A stretch of 64,000 bases of DNA from Aquila chrysaetos chrysaetos (Eukaryota > Chordata > Aves > Accipitriformes > Accipitridae), in NCBI RefSeq assembly GCF_900496995.4, contig NC_044005.1:18667363-18731362 (forward strand), in the 5' to 3' direction. The notes below the pieces were generated by a model. It was given only the letters and a program-made list of their open reading frames with translations. It searched no databases and was not told the DNA's origin. The translations under genes and the position numbers were made by a program. Positions 11,346 through 24,719 of this stretch are shown one piece after another; the first letter of the stretch is position 1; each line of letters starts with the position of its first letter.

Positions 11346-14300
11346 GGAGCGGTCCCCGGTGCTGTCGTTTTCTTCACTTCTGCCTTGTGATGGCAGGAGG
11401 AGCTCCAGCCCCACAGAGAGAAGGGTCAAGGAAGGTCTTTGCCGTGGCTGTTAAAAACAGCCAAGGGTGATCTTGCCTTTCCTGACCTGGGGTTTAAGGA
11501 TGGTGGTTTGTAAGTGGCTGCTTGACCTGACAGAAACTGTCTCGCTGCCTCTGCCCGGAAATGGCGGGTGACCTCTTTGGGGAGCCCCTGGCCTGCTCCA
11601 GGCCCGGGAAGCCTTTCTCCTTGTCTCTGTCCCCCATGTCAGGATGTCAGAGCATCATACAGGCCCACTGGAAAAAACTACTTTGGCCTTGATACTGCAA
11701 ATAAATTGTAGGAATTTCAACCAGAAGAAACTATGTGGGGCATTTATGTTCTGTTCTCCACAACTTGGGGAAGATGTGAAGGGAATGACCTGATCTTCAA
11801 GGGCAACTGTAAGATACCAAGGAACGTGGGACCCCCCAGATAAAACACCCACCCATCCCACACACAACAAGTACAAATAACTAAATGTGTCCATTTAACC
11901 ACCTGGATTCACAAAACTTTTATCAGCAGCTTTAATGTCCAGGCTTACCCTTACCCTGTTGCAACAATCCTTCCTATATGTTCGTCCTGTATGATAACAC
12001 TAATATCACCTTGTTTCTGCTGGAAATACTTAAAAGGTGCTGTGCAAGCAAAGGTGACTCTTACTTGGGTAAATATACTGAGGTTGTCTTAACTTTTCTT
12101 TCAGATTAAGTTCACATAAAGTGTCATGGCTAGGCTTAGAAGAGACATTAGTTGAGGTTAACACAAGGGCTTCCCACATCCTTAGGGACTCCTTTATAAG
12201 AGAATATCCTGGGACTAGTAAAGGGATCATCTAAGCTCTAAAGCCCCGATTTCAAGTGGCCCATTTCCTTTTTCAAAGCCCCATGATTTAGAGGTTTGCA
12301 TGACAAAAAAAGGGCACTTGCACACACTGAAACCAAGGGGCTTGGCATAAAGAACATGCTCAGCACTCTTTTTGGACAGATTTGCACTCTTGGGCAAGTT
12401 TTGCCTCCACCCAAAGAAGAAAAAAATGACTTTAAAAATTACTTTTGTTAAGTGAAAACTACTAACGTCTTACAAGGAATAAAATACAGCTCCAACAGTG
12501 AGTGATACTTACGAATATTTATTATCATTAATTACATAAAAAGAACATTCAGGAGGAAGGAAGGATTCTGGCTTTTCTGACAGACGAACAGAAGTCTTTT
12601 ACTATGGCTTAGTGTGTATGGGGTTGACGTAAACAGCAAGTAACTTTTAGATAATCTCAGAACAGTTTTTATAGTAGGGTAAAAAGAAAAGAACACTTCT
12701 CCTGGGATGTTGTTTCATCTGTCTCGAAGTTACTGTACTCATTAGCTGAAAGGGGAAGTGGAGCCCCAGACATCTATTTCACGTATTAAGCACATGATGG
12801 TGAGCGAAGAAGAAGAAAAACGAAACTTTTTGTGGAAGGCTATCGCAACTTCACTTCTCTGACAGGTCAGCTAAGGCAAAGGTTGGAAGAGGTAACTTCA
12901 GGAATATGGCTTATGTCACATGCAAAAGGCTAAGAATGGAGCACAATTGCTCCAGTACTAAAAGCAAATGTATAATACAGCAAATTCCCTTGACAAAACA
13001 AAATTCACATTTACTTACTCTTAACAAGTAAGACTGACTTAGGAGATAGTATTTTTAGTAATTTTGAGTCACTCTTTCAAGTCAAAACCTTTTAGTTGAC
13101 GTCAGATTTATACAAGAGAGCTCAAGATCCTTCTCACGTTCTTGTCCACATATGTTTTGCTATTTAGACTCTTTCTCAAATGAGATGCTTGAGTGAAGAC
13201 ACTTGGCGAGCATTGTTTAGAGGGACTCCTGTACTGTGGATGTCCCCATGCTCGTGACTGACTTCTTTCCCTCTCATCATCTGTGACTCAGTGTTCCAAA
13301 CCTGCAGTACTTGAACTCTTTCAAGCTTTATGGCTGTTATGTCTCTTCTGTAAATGCTTATGCTTAGCAAGGATAGCTGTTAAAGTATATGTAGTATTAC
13401 GTTAGGGGTTTTTTTTGTTGGTCATGTTCTTTCTCCCACCTCCCCCTTTATTTGTTTCCTCAAACAATCTTCCATAGCAACATATTGCAACTAATCACTA
13501 TACTTTTTCCATGGAGAACTTCTACTCACGCCTGAGGTACCAGGAAGAATGTGAATGAAGACAACACTTACAGGTCCTGCCACTTCAGATCCTCCTCTCT
13601 TGAAGACCTTTTCTCCTCCTGAGTTTCTGATTATAATGCTGAATTCATAGTTGGTGGCTTACATCCACATTTCCCCAAAGCTCTAGATGTCATCTTGTCA
13701 GATCAAACCTTACAAGTATTTTCTGATTAAATTCACAGGTATGCTGAATGTTGTTATCAGGTAGCCTCCTCTGGTTTATAGAAGTTTCCTTACATCTTAT
13801 CATGGTATCCTCTTCCTACAGGGAACCCACAAGGTTTGGGAAGATCATGGAGAGCTCCTGTGTAGGACAAAGGCTCCTGTCTACAGATATGAATTATCAA
13901 TTATCATTGGGCCTCATTAGGACTCACACCCAAGGAGGAGACATCAGCCCTGCTGCCTATTCAGAACATAGTCACAGCACTCGTACTGGCATGAGTTAAT
14001 AGAAAATCCATCCTGCCTCATGACAGATTAAGCAACACATTGGAAATAATAAACCAAATCAATTCACAGCCTTCAACTTCTATATCACGTGACTCAGCTG
14101 CACATAATCATAATTTCAATTAATGTGAATATATCACCTTCTCAGACACTAAGAAAAAAAGAGTTCAGGAAGTCCAAAATAAATGTAGGGTATCTTCTCT
14201 TTATGTAATATTTAAAACCCTGACAACAAATGCCACTGGTGTGGGATGGGAAGCTCATCTAGACCACTCAAGTTAATCATAACATCCTAGAGTTAAAAGC

Positions 14301-15063
14301 AGTTGTGGTATGTGGCAGGATTGTTTTTAAGTGTTATTGTACCATCTGTTAAGGTTTCAACAGGCAATGGCACAATTAATTTTCATGTGAACCAATAAGA
14401 AAGAGGAGGTTTTTTTAAGAGATTCTATTAATTACAAATTAATTCTAGTTTAATTCCACTTGTTTGGTCTTCAAAACACATTACAAATCCCCTCAGTGGA
14501 AAATTCACATGTGATTCTGAATATTTGAAGTATTACATCATTGAAGACCAAAGTGATATGAACAGATCTATTCCCAATGTTGGAAAGAAACAAGAAGGGT
14601 CAAAGCCAATGCCCTAGATTATCTCTGGTTTTTACAGAGAGGATACAAACAAAGCATATTTCAAGCCAGAAAATATCTAATTGCATCACTGCATCTAACA
14701 AGCTTTTCTCTGCATTAGAGTCTGAAAACCTTTTTAGGCTATATACCCACAGTACAGATATATAAGCAGCAAGTGGAATTCAGCACACATTTTAACATTC
14801 CACTCTACAGCCATCGCATGGTGCTTGTTTGACTGGATCATCTTACAGATGTAATCTAGTTTAGATGAATAAATGGTTGGAAAGAAGTGTCTTTTATTCA
14901 ATATTACATACGCAGACTCTTAGGCCCACGACTGAACTGCCCACAGCCTGAGAATTACTGGTTCTTGCAGATGACACAGTTATTTACCTTGAAGTAAATT
15001 CCATGGCAACCCTCTTTCCCTGTTCATACAAAATCTTAAAAAATGGGATCCCATATTGATAAA

Positions 15064-15096
15064 GGGACTGGGTGAGAGTGGAGGTAACCCAGTCCC
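15064..15096. repeat. Perfect 10-bp inverted repeat (hairpin)
   Basis: GGGACTGGGT at 15064-15073 and its exact complement ACCCAGTCCC at 15087-15096, separated by 13 nt. A second, weaker inverted pair (GGGTTACA and TGTAACC) lies within the next 100 bases. Confidence 0.8.
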
Positions 15097-16585
15097 GTAA
15101 GTCCTGTATAGATTTTACATTGAATTGTTGGGTTACAGAGTCATTCCATAAAAGCAATCATGCTTTATGTGTAACCTGGAAAACACATTTATTCCCCCTG
15201 AGTGCTCTGATAAAAATGTAGTAACTCCACTCCAATTTTTACCCAAATTTAGTGTCTCCCAGTATGTACGTAATCTTTGCAATTGTCTGATTTTTGAGAA
15301 GACATAAAATTTACATCAACGCTGTTAAAGTTTGTTCCATTTACATTTTCACAATTCCTGAGAGTCTCAAAAAATAATGTTTCCATTTGCAAAATTAGAA
15401 AAAAAAAATTAAGCAGAAAGTTTCATGTTTTAGACCATGAACAATATAGAGAAATCTAGAGTAGTGATATCTCTTTCCTTGGTGCTTCTTTGAGGTCTGT
15501 GTTTTTATTCCAACAATTGATGTACTCAGGTTGCAAGGATTTGCAGGGTGGCAGGGAAGAAAGAGGAAGGAAAGAGAACTTGCTGCCTGTTTATCTGACC
15601 TATTTACAACATCCCTTATGTCTGCTGTATTGACAGCTGCTTCCAAGCATCCTGTGACTGCTAGGGTGAGTGGTGAGAATATTTAATTCTGTCACAAGGG
15701 GCATACAGCTTCATTAACTACCACTGAAAACGTTACAGGTGCCTTTTTGGTTTACAGGTGCCCTCCCCAGAGTCCAGGCCCTGATCTGATATGCTACACG
15801 GGCTGCTGCATAGTTTGAAGGGATCTGGCTGCACTTCTCTGTCTGCAAGCATGAAAATTCATATCTCGCTGTAGATGAAAAATTAGACTGTCTGTACAAA
15901 GCCTTTAGATCCCTGTTCATATTCAAAGTAGAAGTAATTTTTACCAATAATTTGCACACATTTATTTTTCCTAATATAGCTCTCATTGTAAGGAGATTTA
16001 ACTAACAAAGCTAGAAAATATCTGCCACAATAACTACTATATCACAGAAAGATTAAATCACTTCCTCAGAAGTCATAGCAAGAAAACAATTGGGGCTTTA
16101 GTTTTGATTTTTTTTAATGAAAAAAGAGGCTGGTTTTGCAGTTGACAAAATTATTTCTTTTTAAAAATTACCATTTTCCACTTTGAGCAGATTTCCAGGT
16201 TTTTCATTGTTCATGAAGGGAAATCGTTAGGTAGCAGAGGCAAAACAGATACATAGTCACATGACTTGTACTTAGAAAGTTAATGATTCTCTTTTCTAAG
16301 TTTATTGAAATAGAGCTTTGGCTGTTATTTTCTATACTAAAATGTGCTGAAAAACATAAAAATTGCAAAATATAGCAACAAAAAATAAAGGTTGTCATGT
16401 CATCTTAATTCAGCCTTCTTTTGTGTACGTGTCATGATATATTATTACAAAACTACATATCTGGACTAAAGTCTTTGCTTCATGCAGTATATTGAAAATG
16501 TACCAAATATCAAGGATTGGAAAATAATGTGATGATCGCTGGATGATTTGTCATTTAAACTTTTATTTCATTTTCAACATTCAGT

Positions 16586-16604
16586 ATGTGGCCTCATGCC
16601 ACAT
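16586..16604. repeat. Short perfect hairpin, 7-bp stem
   Basis: ATGTGGC and GCCACAT around a 5-nt loop. No function is implied; a short stem of this kind can occur by chance. Confidence 0.6.
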
Positions 16605-19600
16605 GCATCACTTAAATGCATCACTGAATAAAACCCCATAAGTTTGTATGACTGTTGTCTATGACTTTGCATGACTGAGTATGGGCAGAGAAATTGGTTA
16701 CTGCAGGAAAAGCTAAGCTGAAAAGTTACAGCTCTACGCTACCTGCCCATGTCCCCACATGTACTCCACCGTAAATGAAGGCACCTAACCTCTTCCTTTA
16801 GCTACCTTGCATGACCTCACCTACACTCCCAAGTAAGCCTACATTCACTCAAGCTGTCACATTAGCCCATGACATGGGGTTCACACACCCACAGCCTCTG
16901 AGGTAAGTGGTATTACTATCTTCACATTCCAGACAGGGAATTGAGGTACAGCAAGTAGTAACTAAAGAGGAAGTCCTTTTCCACACCTGAACAGAGCAAA
17001 GAAGGTTTGGACTGGTCAAAATGTACAAACGTTGGGGATGGATCATGCTCAGTGCTAATGAATTTTTCAGAGAATTTTAATCACCAGCCTTCAACATACT
17101 TCTGGGTTTTGAAGGTATGCAACCTGTCCAGATGTGACTGCCTTCTCACAAATACAGCAAAAAGTCATGGTCATGATTTGAACATAATAATTCCTCTCGG
17201 TTATATTAGTGCAGCTGTGCCAGTCAAAGCACAAATCCCTCTCTGAAAGTGGCCAACTGCAAGTGATGAGGGAGGGTATAAGAACAGCACAGGAGATAGT
17301 CCTCAGCTACATTCTCCCTGGGATTTTGACTCAGGGACTTCCAGAGCCAGAGGTGGTGTCTTTGCATTTAAAAGGCCTTCAAAGATTTTTTTCTTTTAAT
17401 TTCTTTAATAATTAATAGAATTTTTCAAAGCACACAAGTACAAGAGCGTCTCAGCTAGAGAATTTGTAAACAGAGGTACCATTCTGTTTCCTTTTGCCCA
17501 AACATACACCTTTTTTTTTGTTTTGCTCAATATGGCTGAATGATTTATAAACTAAAAATTATTAGAAAGGAAATATTCCATAGACATCTATCATGGAAAA
17601 CATTAGGGTAAACTGACGGGAGTTTGGGGGATACTTTTTAAAAGAGCTCCATTTTAATATGAAATGATGGAAATTCTTAACTCTAGCTAGTAGCTGTAAC
17701 TGTGGGTGGGTACATGAGTATACACAAGGTGCAGGGGTGCAATGCAATGGACCCAGGCTAGAACATGTAGCTGACTCATGGCTGGGATATTTGAAGTTAG
17801 ACTACTGCTCGTTTACACCCTGGAAGAGTTGCTCTGTCTCCACTGTTGCATCCCCACTTTTGCATCAAAATGAAACACAAAAAGTTAGTCTGTGCTTGTA
17901 TTCCTTCTCCCACAGTACAACTCAACTGTATTACACATGCGCACGTGCACACACATTCTTTCAATCTTTCTGTTGTTACTGCTTTTTCTTTCATTACTCC
18001 TATTTCTTTCTTTTCCTCTAATAAATCACAATGAAACTTTTCCTGCAGTGTCCTCACTATCTTATTTCCTTTCTCCATATGCTAATGACAGAGCTAGCAT
18101 ATTATTCTAATGAGAAACAAAGCCAGCCCTCCTAGACACGGTAAGAATTATCAAAGTTAGGAGACCAGAAGTGCCTAGTGACATTTAAAAAATAGCAATT
18201 TTGAGAATACAAAGTCTGGAGAGTACAATGCCATTTGAGGATTTGGGGGTTTATTTGCATTCAGCCATATGCCTTTCTTCATGCATTTTCATGCATTATT
18301 TGTTGAAAAGAACTCAAGATACTCAGAATAATTCTCTAAAAGGTACCTCTACCAAGAGTATGCGATTTGTTGTAAAGAATGAAAGACCAATAGAATTTCT
18401 TTTCTTTCTTTTTTTGGTACTTATTGAAGCTTGATAAGGCAAAACATTTGCGTGAGAATATTTGCAAACAGGCATTTTTCAATAAAAAGATTTGAAGTAA
18501 TCGAACCCCTTTGCTGTTCACCTCTATTATATCTGGCTCCTCTTACTAATTTGATCTTGAAGATGTTTCTCCTTCTTCTTTATCTCAGTAAAGATACACA
18601 TTTTCCCTTTTTGGCAGTAGAACTATGGAAGACAAGTTTAAAGGGTCTTATCTATCCTGAGGGCACCTAAGTTTGCATGCAGCATGTCTCTAGGAGGACT
18701 TTTTTACTAAGAAGCCGTTATCTTCTGCATACATGCTCTCACTCCTGCGGGTGAAAACTCAGCAACTCCAGTGCAATATAACTGCCTGAGATCTTCCTAA
18801 CCACTCTCAGCTGAAATGGCCCGTATAGGCTATGAGAAGTTTTGAAAAGGAGAGTAACAGATCCAAGCCTGACATAAAATTCAACAGGCTGCCAGCACAA
18901 AAAGCAAGGGCAGCTGTTGATGCGAGTGCTGCGTGGAAGGTCTTCACTGGGCCAGTTTGACAATTTCCTGGCTTAACTGTGAATTACATGGATTAATCCT
19001 GGAGCTATAAGTGTGTAGATTGACTGGGCAAGCCTGAATCTAATACAGAGGGAAGTGTATTTTAACCAACAGAGAAAGAAAAGAGCATTCTTCCTGACAG
19101 TGGCAATGGGTAATTCGACTATTTGGAATCTGAGTGCAGATATCCACAATGATACTGCAAACATATCACATATGTAGACATTAATTGTGTGCAGGAGAAA
19201 CATTATCAAGGGGATGCATGCAGTGAGCTTTAGGAAGTATGTCAGTCAGATATGAGGATTCCCATGATTGCCTGAGATGAAGAAAGAAGACAAAAGAAGT
19301 CACGTTCAGAGAATCCTATTCTGGGTGTATACACTTCATAACTGACATTTGTTTTCACAGTGTTCAGTGGATATTTTACAGGTATGAAAATGCTGATGAA
19401 CTAGATTTGCAATAAATAACATCATTAAGCCTACTGCTGGCCATTACCTTATTCCACAATTTTTTAAATACGTTCCCCATTGTGTAGTCACACAGGTTAT
19501 TTGGAGGCCACTGTCTGCAAGGACGTGTTTGTAGTCTTTTAACCTTTAGACTTCTTCCCCTTTTCCCTCCTCGCTTGTTTTCTCTCGTACACATTGTCCT

Positions 19601-20654
19601 TCCCTTGAATTTCCTGATCATATGGGTATTTGAGGCTATCACCTCACATCTACTTTATTCTACTCCAAACCCTTGTTTTTTCCATAGAGCTCAACACTTG
19701 GCTACAAAGGTAGAAAGGTGTCATCTGCAGAAAAGGGGATAGCAGTCATTTTCATGTTTTCTGAAGGATAAAAATTGAACCTTGAACTGAGTGCATTGAG
19801 TGCATTTAGCTTTTCTGATGAGCCTTTTCTCAGCCCTCCATGTAAGCATACGTTCAAGGAAGCATTTCTCAGTTTGAAACTGGTGCTGTTCTGTATGTGT
19901 ATGTAGTGACAAGACTGTCTTGCACTTAAACTTTCTGGCATACTTACTGAGACTTTCCCAGATACATATATAAAACTGTTATGTGCAGACAGATCCTAGA
20001 TCAGGATGTCTCTAAGCTCTGTCTTCTTCAACATGTGTCTCTATGTGTTCCTATTCCCCTGCTTTTGACACCGATCAAGGTAGAAGTATATGTCCCAAAT
20101 TCTTTGCACCAAATTTATACTTTCACCATAAAGAAAATTACCAGGTGCATTTCAGTCCTATCTTTACTCTTCTGTTGAGTGTCAGTGCTGTGCACGCTCC
20201 TTTTGCAATTATGCTGAAATCAGTGACTTACTTCTCCTGGCATGCTTTCATACTCTTGCTTATTTATTGATTTTTTTGAACAGAAATGGAGACAAAGTCT
20301 CATAGAGTAAACCTCAGCTCCTCCTTCCCTGGAAGAGCTCTGCCTGGAGAATCAACCTGATAGAAATATTACATTTCCTGGGAGATTGTTGTCTTTCCCC
20401 AAAAAGCCCATAGGAGAAAGGAACAACAAAAAAAACCCTAGCTTCTTTTAGTCTTGGAAGAAACTGTGTTTGTATGACCATGTTTGTAGGCTTCAATGCT
20501 AAGGACCATTCCTAGGCCAGCCCTTTAGTACCTTATCGTTAAAGAATGTTTTCCACTCTCTAATCTTCAGGTACCTGTTGCATTTTAAGACTGCCATTTT
20601 GTGTTCTGTTTTCTAGAGACATGAAAATATTTTTACCTTCCCCTCACAGCTATC

Positions 20655-20790
20655 TGTTACATGTCATGTCAGAGTGTCTCTCCTAGATATTTTCTTGTCT
20701 ATATTAAATTGCCCCAGGTCTTTCAATCTTTTCTCGTAAGTGATCTTTCTGCCGTCTCTAATTGTTCTTTTCTACACTACAGTTCATTCA
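20655..20790 (-). mobile_element. Ancient CR1/L3-like LINE fragment
   Basis: The minus strand reads as a decayed copy of the conserved C-terminal segment of CR1-type reverse transcriptase. The frame gives TYEKRLKDLGQFNIDK and then RRDTLT, which parallels the (S/Y)[22 protein letters not shown] block of the young CR1 at 28 kb. It is strongly diverged, has no 3' repeat, and its limits are approximate. Confidence 0.65.
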
Positions 20791-23700
20791 GTTATTTATT
20801 GATGTGATATACATAAAATTTTACTAGGAGGCACTAAGTGCTGAGGAGCTCTGCTTGTAATGAGGCTCTGATCTGCAAATCTGTCCCCAAATTGGAGTGT
20901 TTATGCTAATGAATAAAATTAATGTATATACAAATATATGTATAGTATATAGATATTCTATATCAAGATACATACATACAGTTTTTTCTTTCTAAAAAAT
21001 ATATATAAAAGGAACAAACTGATCATTTGCTCTCACTCTTCTCACCTTTCTCTCCCTTCCTCTAAAAAGGGTCATTGCGTTCACTGTTTTTCTCTGGTGC
21101 TGTCTCAAGCCATTCCCCTCTACTTGGCCCCCTATTTCCAAGAAAAATATGGGAACCCACTACCTTGAACACTGTCAAATGTAGTTAAATCTGTCAGAAC
21201 AGTTGAAGAAAGCATGTATGAAGCTGTAGGGATAAGGTTTTCCCTCACTCCCTCCCAAAATGTATGCGTATATATTCCCCTAGTGATGTAAGTGAACTAA
21301 ACCTCTGAATCCGTCTGCCTCCCAGACTTGTTTAATCTCAGTTTATCTCCGTGATGATATGCCTGCCATTAACTCTCTTTCAGAATAAGGTCACTTCATG
21401 TAAGTCTCCTCTGATTTTCCTCCCAAAATAAAGATGAACACTGTTTTTCCCTTTAATCATTTGATAGCTAAGATCACCCCCTTGATAATCTATTAGTTTT
21501 GCTAAAATGAGAACTAAATCTTCCCTCTTTTCAAACATATGGGATAACCATGTCTGATGTTTGCCTTTACAAGGCAGCTAGTCATGCATCATTACAAGTC
21601 TAACAAATCTAATCTCATTGCTGGTGAAGATGTTGAAAGACTAGGCTCAGCACATTGTTTCATTTACCATAAATCTCTCCCACTCTTTACCTTGCATACT
21701 AGCTTTTTTTTCAGAATTTCTTATTTTGTTTTGCTAAGAGTTATCAAGTTAGTGCAACAACAAAGAATTAGCATTCCTTAAAATGTTTAAAATAGGTCAA
21801 GGAAGCTTAAAATTACACAAATATCTGCAATCTAGGACTAATGTTAAGCAATCATTTAAATTTGGATTAAGAATGCGGCATTTAATAGAACTTGTCAATC
21901 TTGTAGAAGCAGTTCATTGCCATGGGCAGGGGTGGGGGGCAGCTGACCATCCTGCCTGGGTACAGAGTGGCTCAGGGAAATCCTCTTAAGCCCTAAAGAG
22001 GAGATGGAAGAGAAGAAATTGCCTTTTATCTCACCAACTCAAGCATTGTGTTGGTAAATATTAGGCAAACATACAGGGCTTTATATGGCAAAGCACTTTA
22101 GAGCCTAAATTGTCCTGAAACAAGTGACTGCATGAGCAAACCTGTAGTTGAGTGGCTGAGTAAGCATATGGGTTTCACAGTAACAGTGTATTAATCAGCT
22201 CCAGATCCAACACAACTAGTGTGGTCTTGGCCCCCTGCATTCTTAAACATTGTTACTGAATCAAATAATCTAAAAATCCTCTTTTGATGAATAAAATCCT
22301 TTCTTCTTCTATTTTCCAGATTCATCCACATGGGACATATTTATGGATTTATTCTATCTTTTCCTTTGAAAATGTTCAATAACATTTTGTGACAATTTTT
22401 CCAAGAAGTAAAAAACATTCTTTAAAAAAATTCCCTACAGAATTTATAAAGTCTTATGGGAGTGTTGCGGTTCATTAGCTGGGTTTTAATCTACGAGTCA
22501 CCTGATTCGCATTCACTTACTATACTAGTGTATAACCTCTTCATCTTGCTTCCTGGTACATGCCCTAAGTGAGCTCAATTCATGATTCCAGTCCATTTTC
22601 TCCCAGCTAAAAATGTCCTTGACTCATTAAAAAAAGTCTTGATCTATTCAGATGCTGTTAAAGGAGAAATGTACGTGCAGTCCAGAATGGCTTCCTGTAC
22701 ATTTTTATAAATATCTTTCCTGGCAGATTAAAAGCAAAACCAATGACTTTTCAGCCTAAATTTCATCAGCTGTAAGGTTAGTGGCATGGTACCATAAATA
22801 GCTGTGTTAAACCATCTCCAGAGTTCTGGCAGAAATCTGGAAAACCTCTTTTGGGGAAAGCTGTGCTTTACCACAACTACTACTACCATGCCAGCACTTT
22901 AAGCCAGCCTGGTGTCAGCAATATTGGAGGTAGGAGTGCGAATCCTCTCGGAACACTCTTAGTGAAACAGAATCAGAGTTAAAGTACCCACCCTTATGTA
23001 CCAACAGCCTTGTGGTCTGTAGGACTTCCCATCCTTGGTGGTAAAATCTCTCTTTTAAGAAAGATTTTAAGAAAGCTCACGTTATCTGCAGTTTTTAAGT
23101 TTCACATTTGGGGTTTTTTTGTTCTTATTCGGTCAACACTTTCAGAGTTTGCTAGTGTCTCAGTTCTCATTTGTAGTGTGTGGCTTTGGTGGTTGGTAGA
23201 ACTGCCTTCCAGAGAGTCGAAGTTTTGTTGTGAGACATATGGGTGATGGCTACTTTTGCTTTTTAGCGCTGTCAGAGCAAGGAGCAAAACATTTCATAAA
23301 TCCATCATGGTTTTACCTACTTATGTGCTTTTCTCTTTTAAAAAAGATTATATGTATGTTTGTTTACATAGCTATAAAATATGCGTTTGTATGATTGACA
23401 AAACAGTATTTCTTTCATTTCTTCTCTTCCATGGTAACTGCTGCAGGAGATCTAGCCGCTTCTGTTTGAGACTCCCCACAACGGTATCTTAGCAATCTCT
23501 CTGCTTACTTCAGCCCACAAACCCAGCAACACCATTCATATCTTTCCCTTAGACAAACTTCCCACCCAATTCAGGAAGGCTTGCTAACTTTCTAACACCA
23601 TCAAAGAAATAATCGCATTCAGTACTAAAAATCTGAATATTACTTGAGTATCTTTAGTACCTGTCTGATACATTTTAACTGAGATGTAGGATTCCGGTAG

Positions 23701-24719
23701 TCGTCTTCCCATCTATCATTTTTCACAATAAGGAACATCCTGCTGATGTTTGATGAATGTAGAATTTATAGACGGGTTATTTGGCAATGATATTATCAGA
23801 CTTTTTAGAATTGACAGCTGACACAAGGTGTACTTACCTCATGTAACCCAGCTATGACAAACAATACGAAAAACACCTTTGGACTTGAATGACGGGTCAG
23901 CGATGCTTTTAACTGATACTAGGTAACTTTTAGGGCAGGAGGATAATACTCGAAACATAAGCATAACCCATGTGGCTACTAAGCTCAAACTAAATTGAGG
24001 GGAAAGGAAGGTTTAGGGCTTGTTTTTTCCTGTTGGATAATCAGCATGATGGTCTTTGTCAGTTCAAAAAGGTCATCCCTGAACCAGCCCAAATTTTAAC
24101 AGCTTGGCTGCGTCAGGAGGCATGCCAGGTTACTGGGGACTCCAGCTTCTAGAAAAGGACTGACGATTAACCCATAATGACCTTTTACGTTTACGATCAT
24201 AAGCAAAGCTAAGGGTCCAAATAACACAAATGGCAAACTCAGAGCAAAACTATGACTTACTGCAGATGTTCAAAAACACGGTTGGTAACAAAATGCAAAC
24301 TTTTTAACTGACAGTCAGCATGCAAGGGGGAAGCTGGTGTACTCCTTTCTGTGTGGTTTATTAGGCAAAGAGCAGGTGCCTCTGTTTTTCAGAAAGGACC
24401 TTTGCTTCTCTTTCTCTCATCAAAAATGGAGAAGACTTTACAGCAGCGTTTCTCAGGCTTTTTCGTAGTACATAACCAAAAACCCACCACACCTCTGACT
24501 ACTGGTGTGTGCCGATTTGAGTACCGTACCCGAGCCACTCCTGCGCAGCAGGGAGCGGGCCAGGAGCAAGGGCTGGCACGGTCTGCGGTGAGAAGCCAGG
24601 ACTCGGCTGGCGATCGCTGCTGAAATACACAACGACGATGTGGGGGCATTAGTTTTTTTCCGTCATTTCGTGAATTACCCTTTGACACATTCCTCCCCCT
24701 TTCCGTTCTGGGCCTCCTC

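Larger units (their letters stand above)
11400..24700. other. Intergenic DNA between GOLGA5 and LGMN promoters
   Basis: About 13 kb of AT-rich sequence between two divergently transcribed genes. Short open frames are scattered on both strands, none with domain content or flanking splice signals that form a gene. It holds a CR1-like remnant (about 20655-20790), hairpins at 15064-15096 and 16586-16604, and simple AT-rich tracts (for example 20930-21010). No tRNA, rRNA or other RNA gene was recognised. Confidence 0.65.

Noticed and set aside
10705-11429. Overlapping open frames (up to 179 codons) in the GOLGA5 CpG island
   Set aside because: Same GC-bias effect; low-complexity Pro/Arg/Gly translations that overlap each other on both strands.
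11943-11957. Telomere-like TTACCC words
   Set aside because: Only two imperfect units; not an interstitial telomere repeat.
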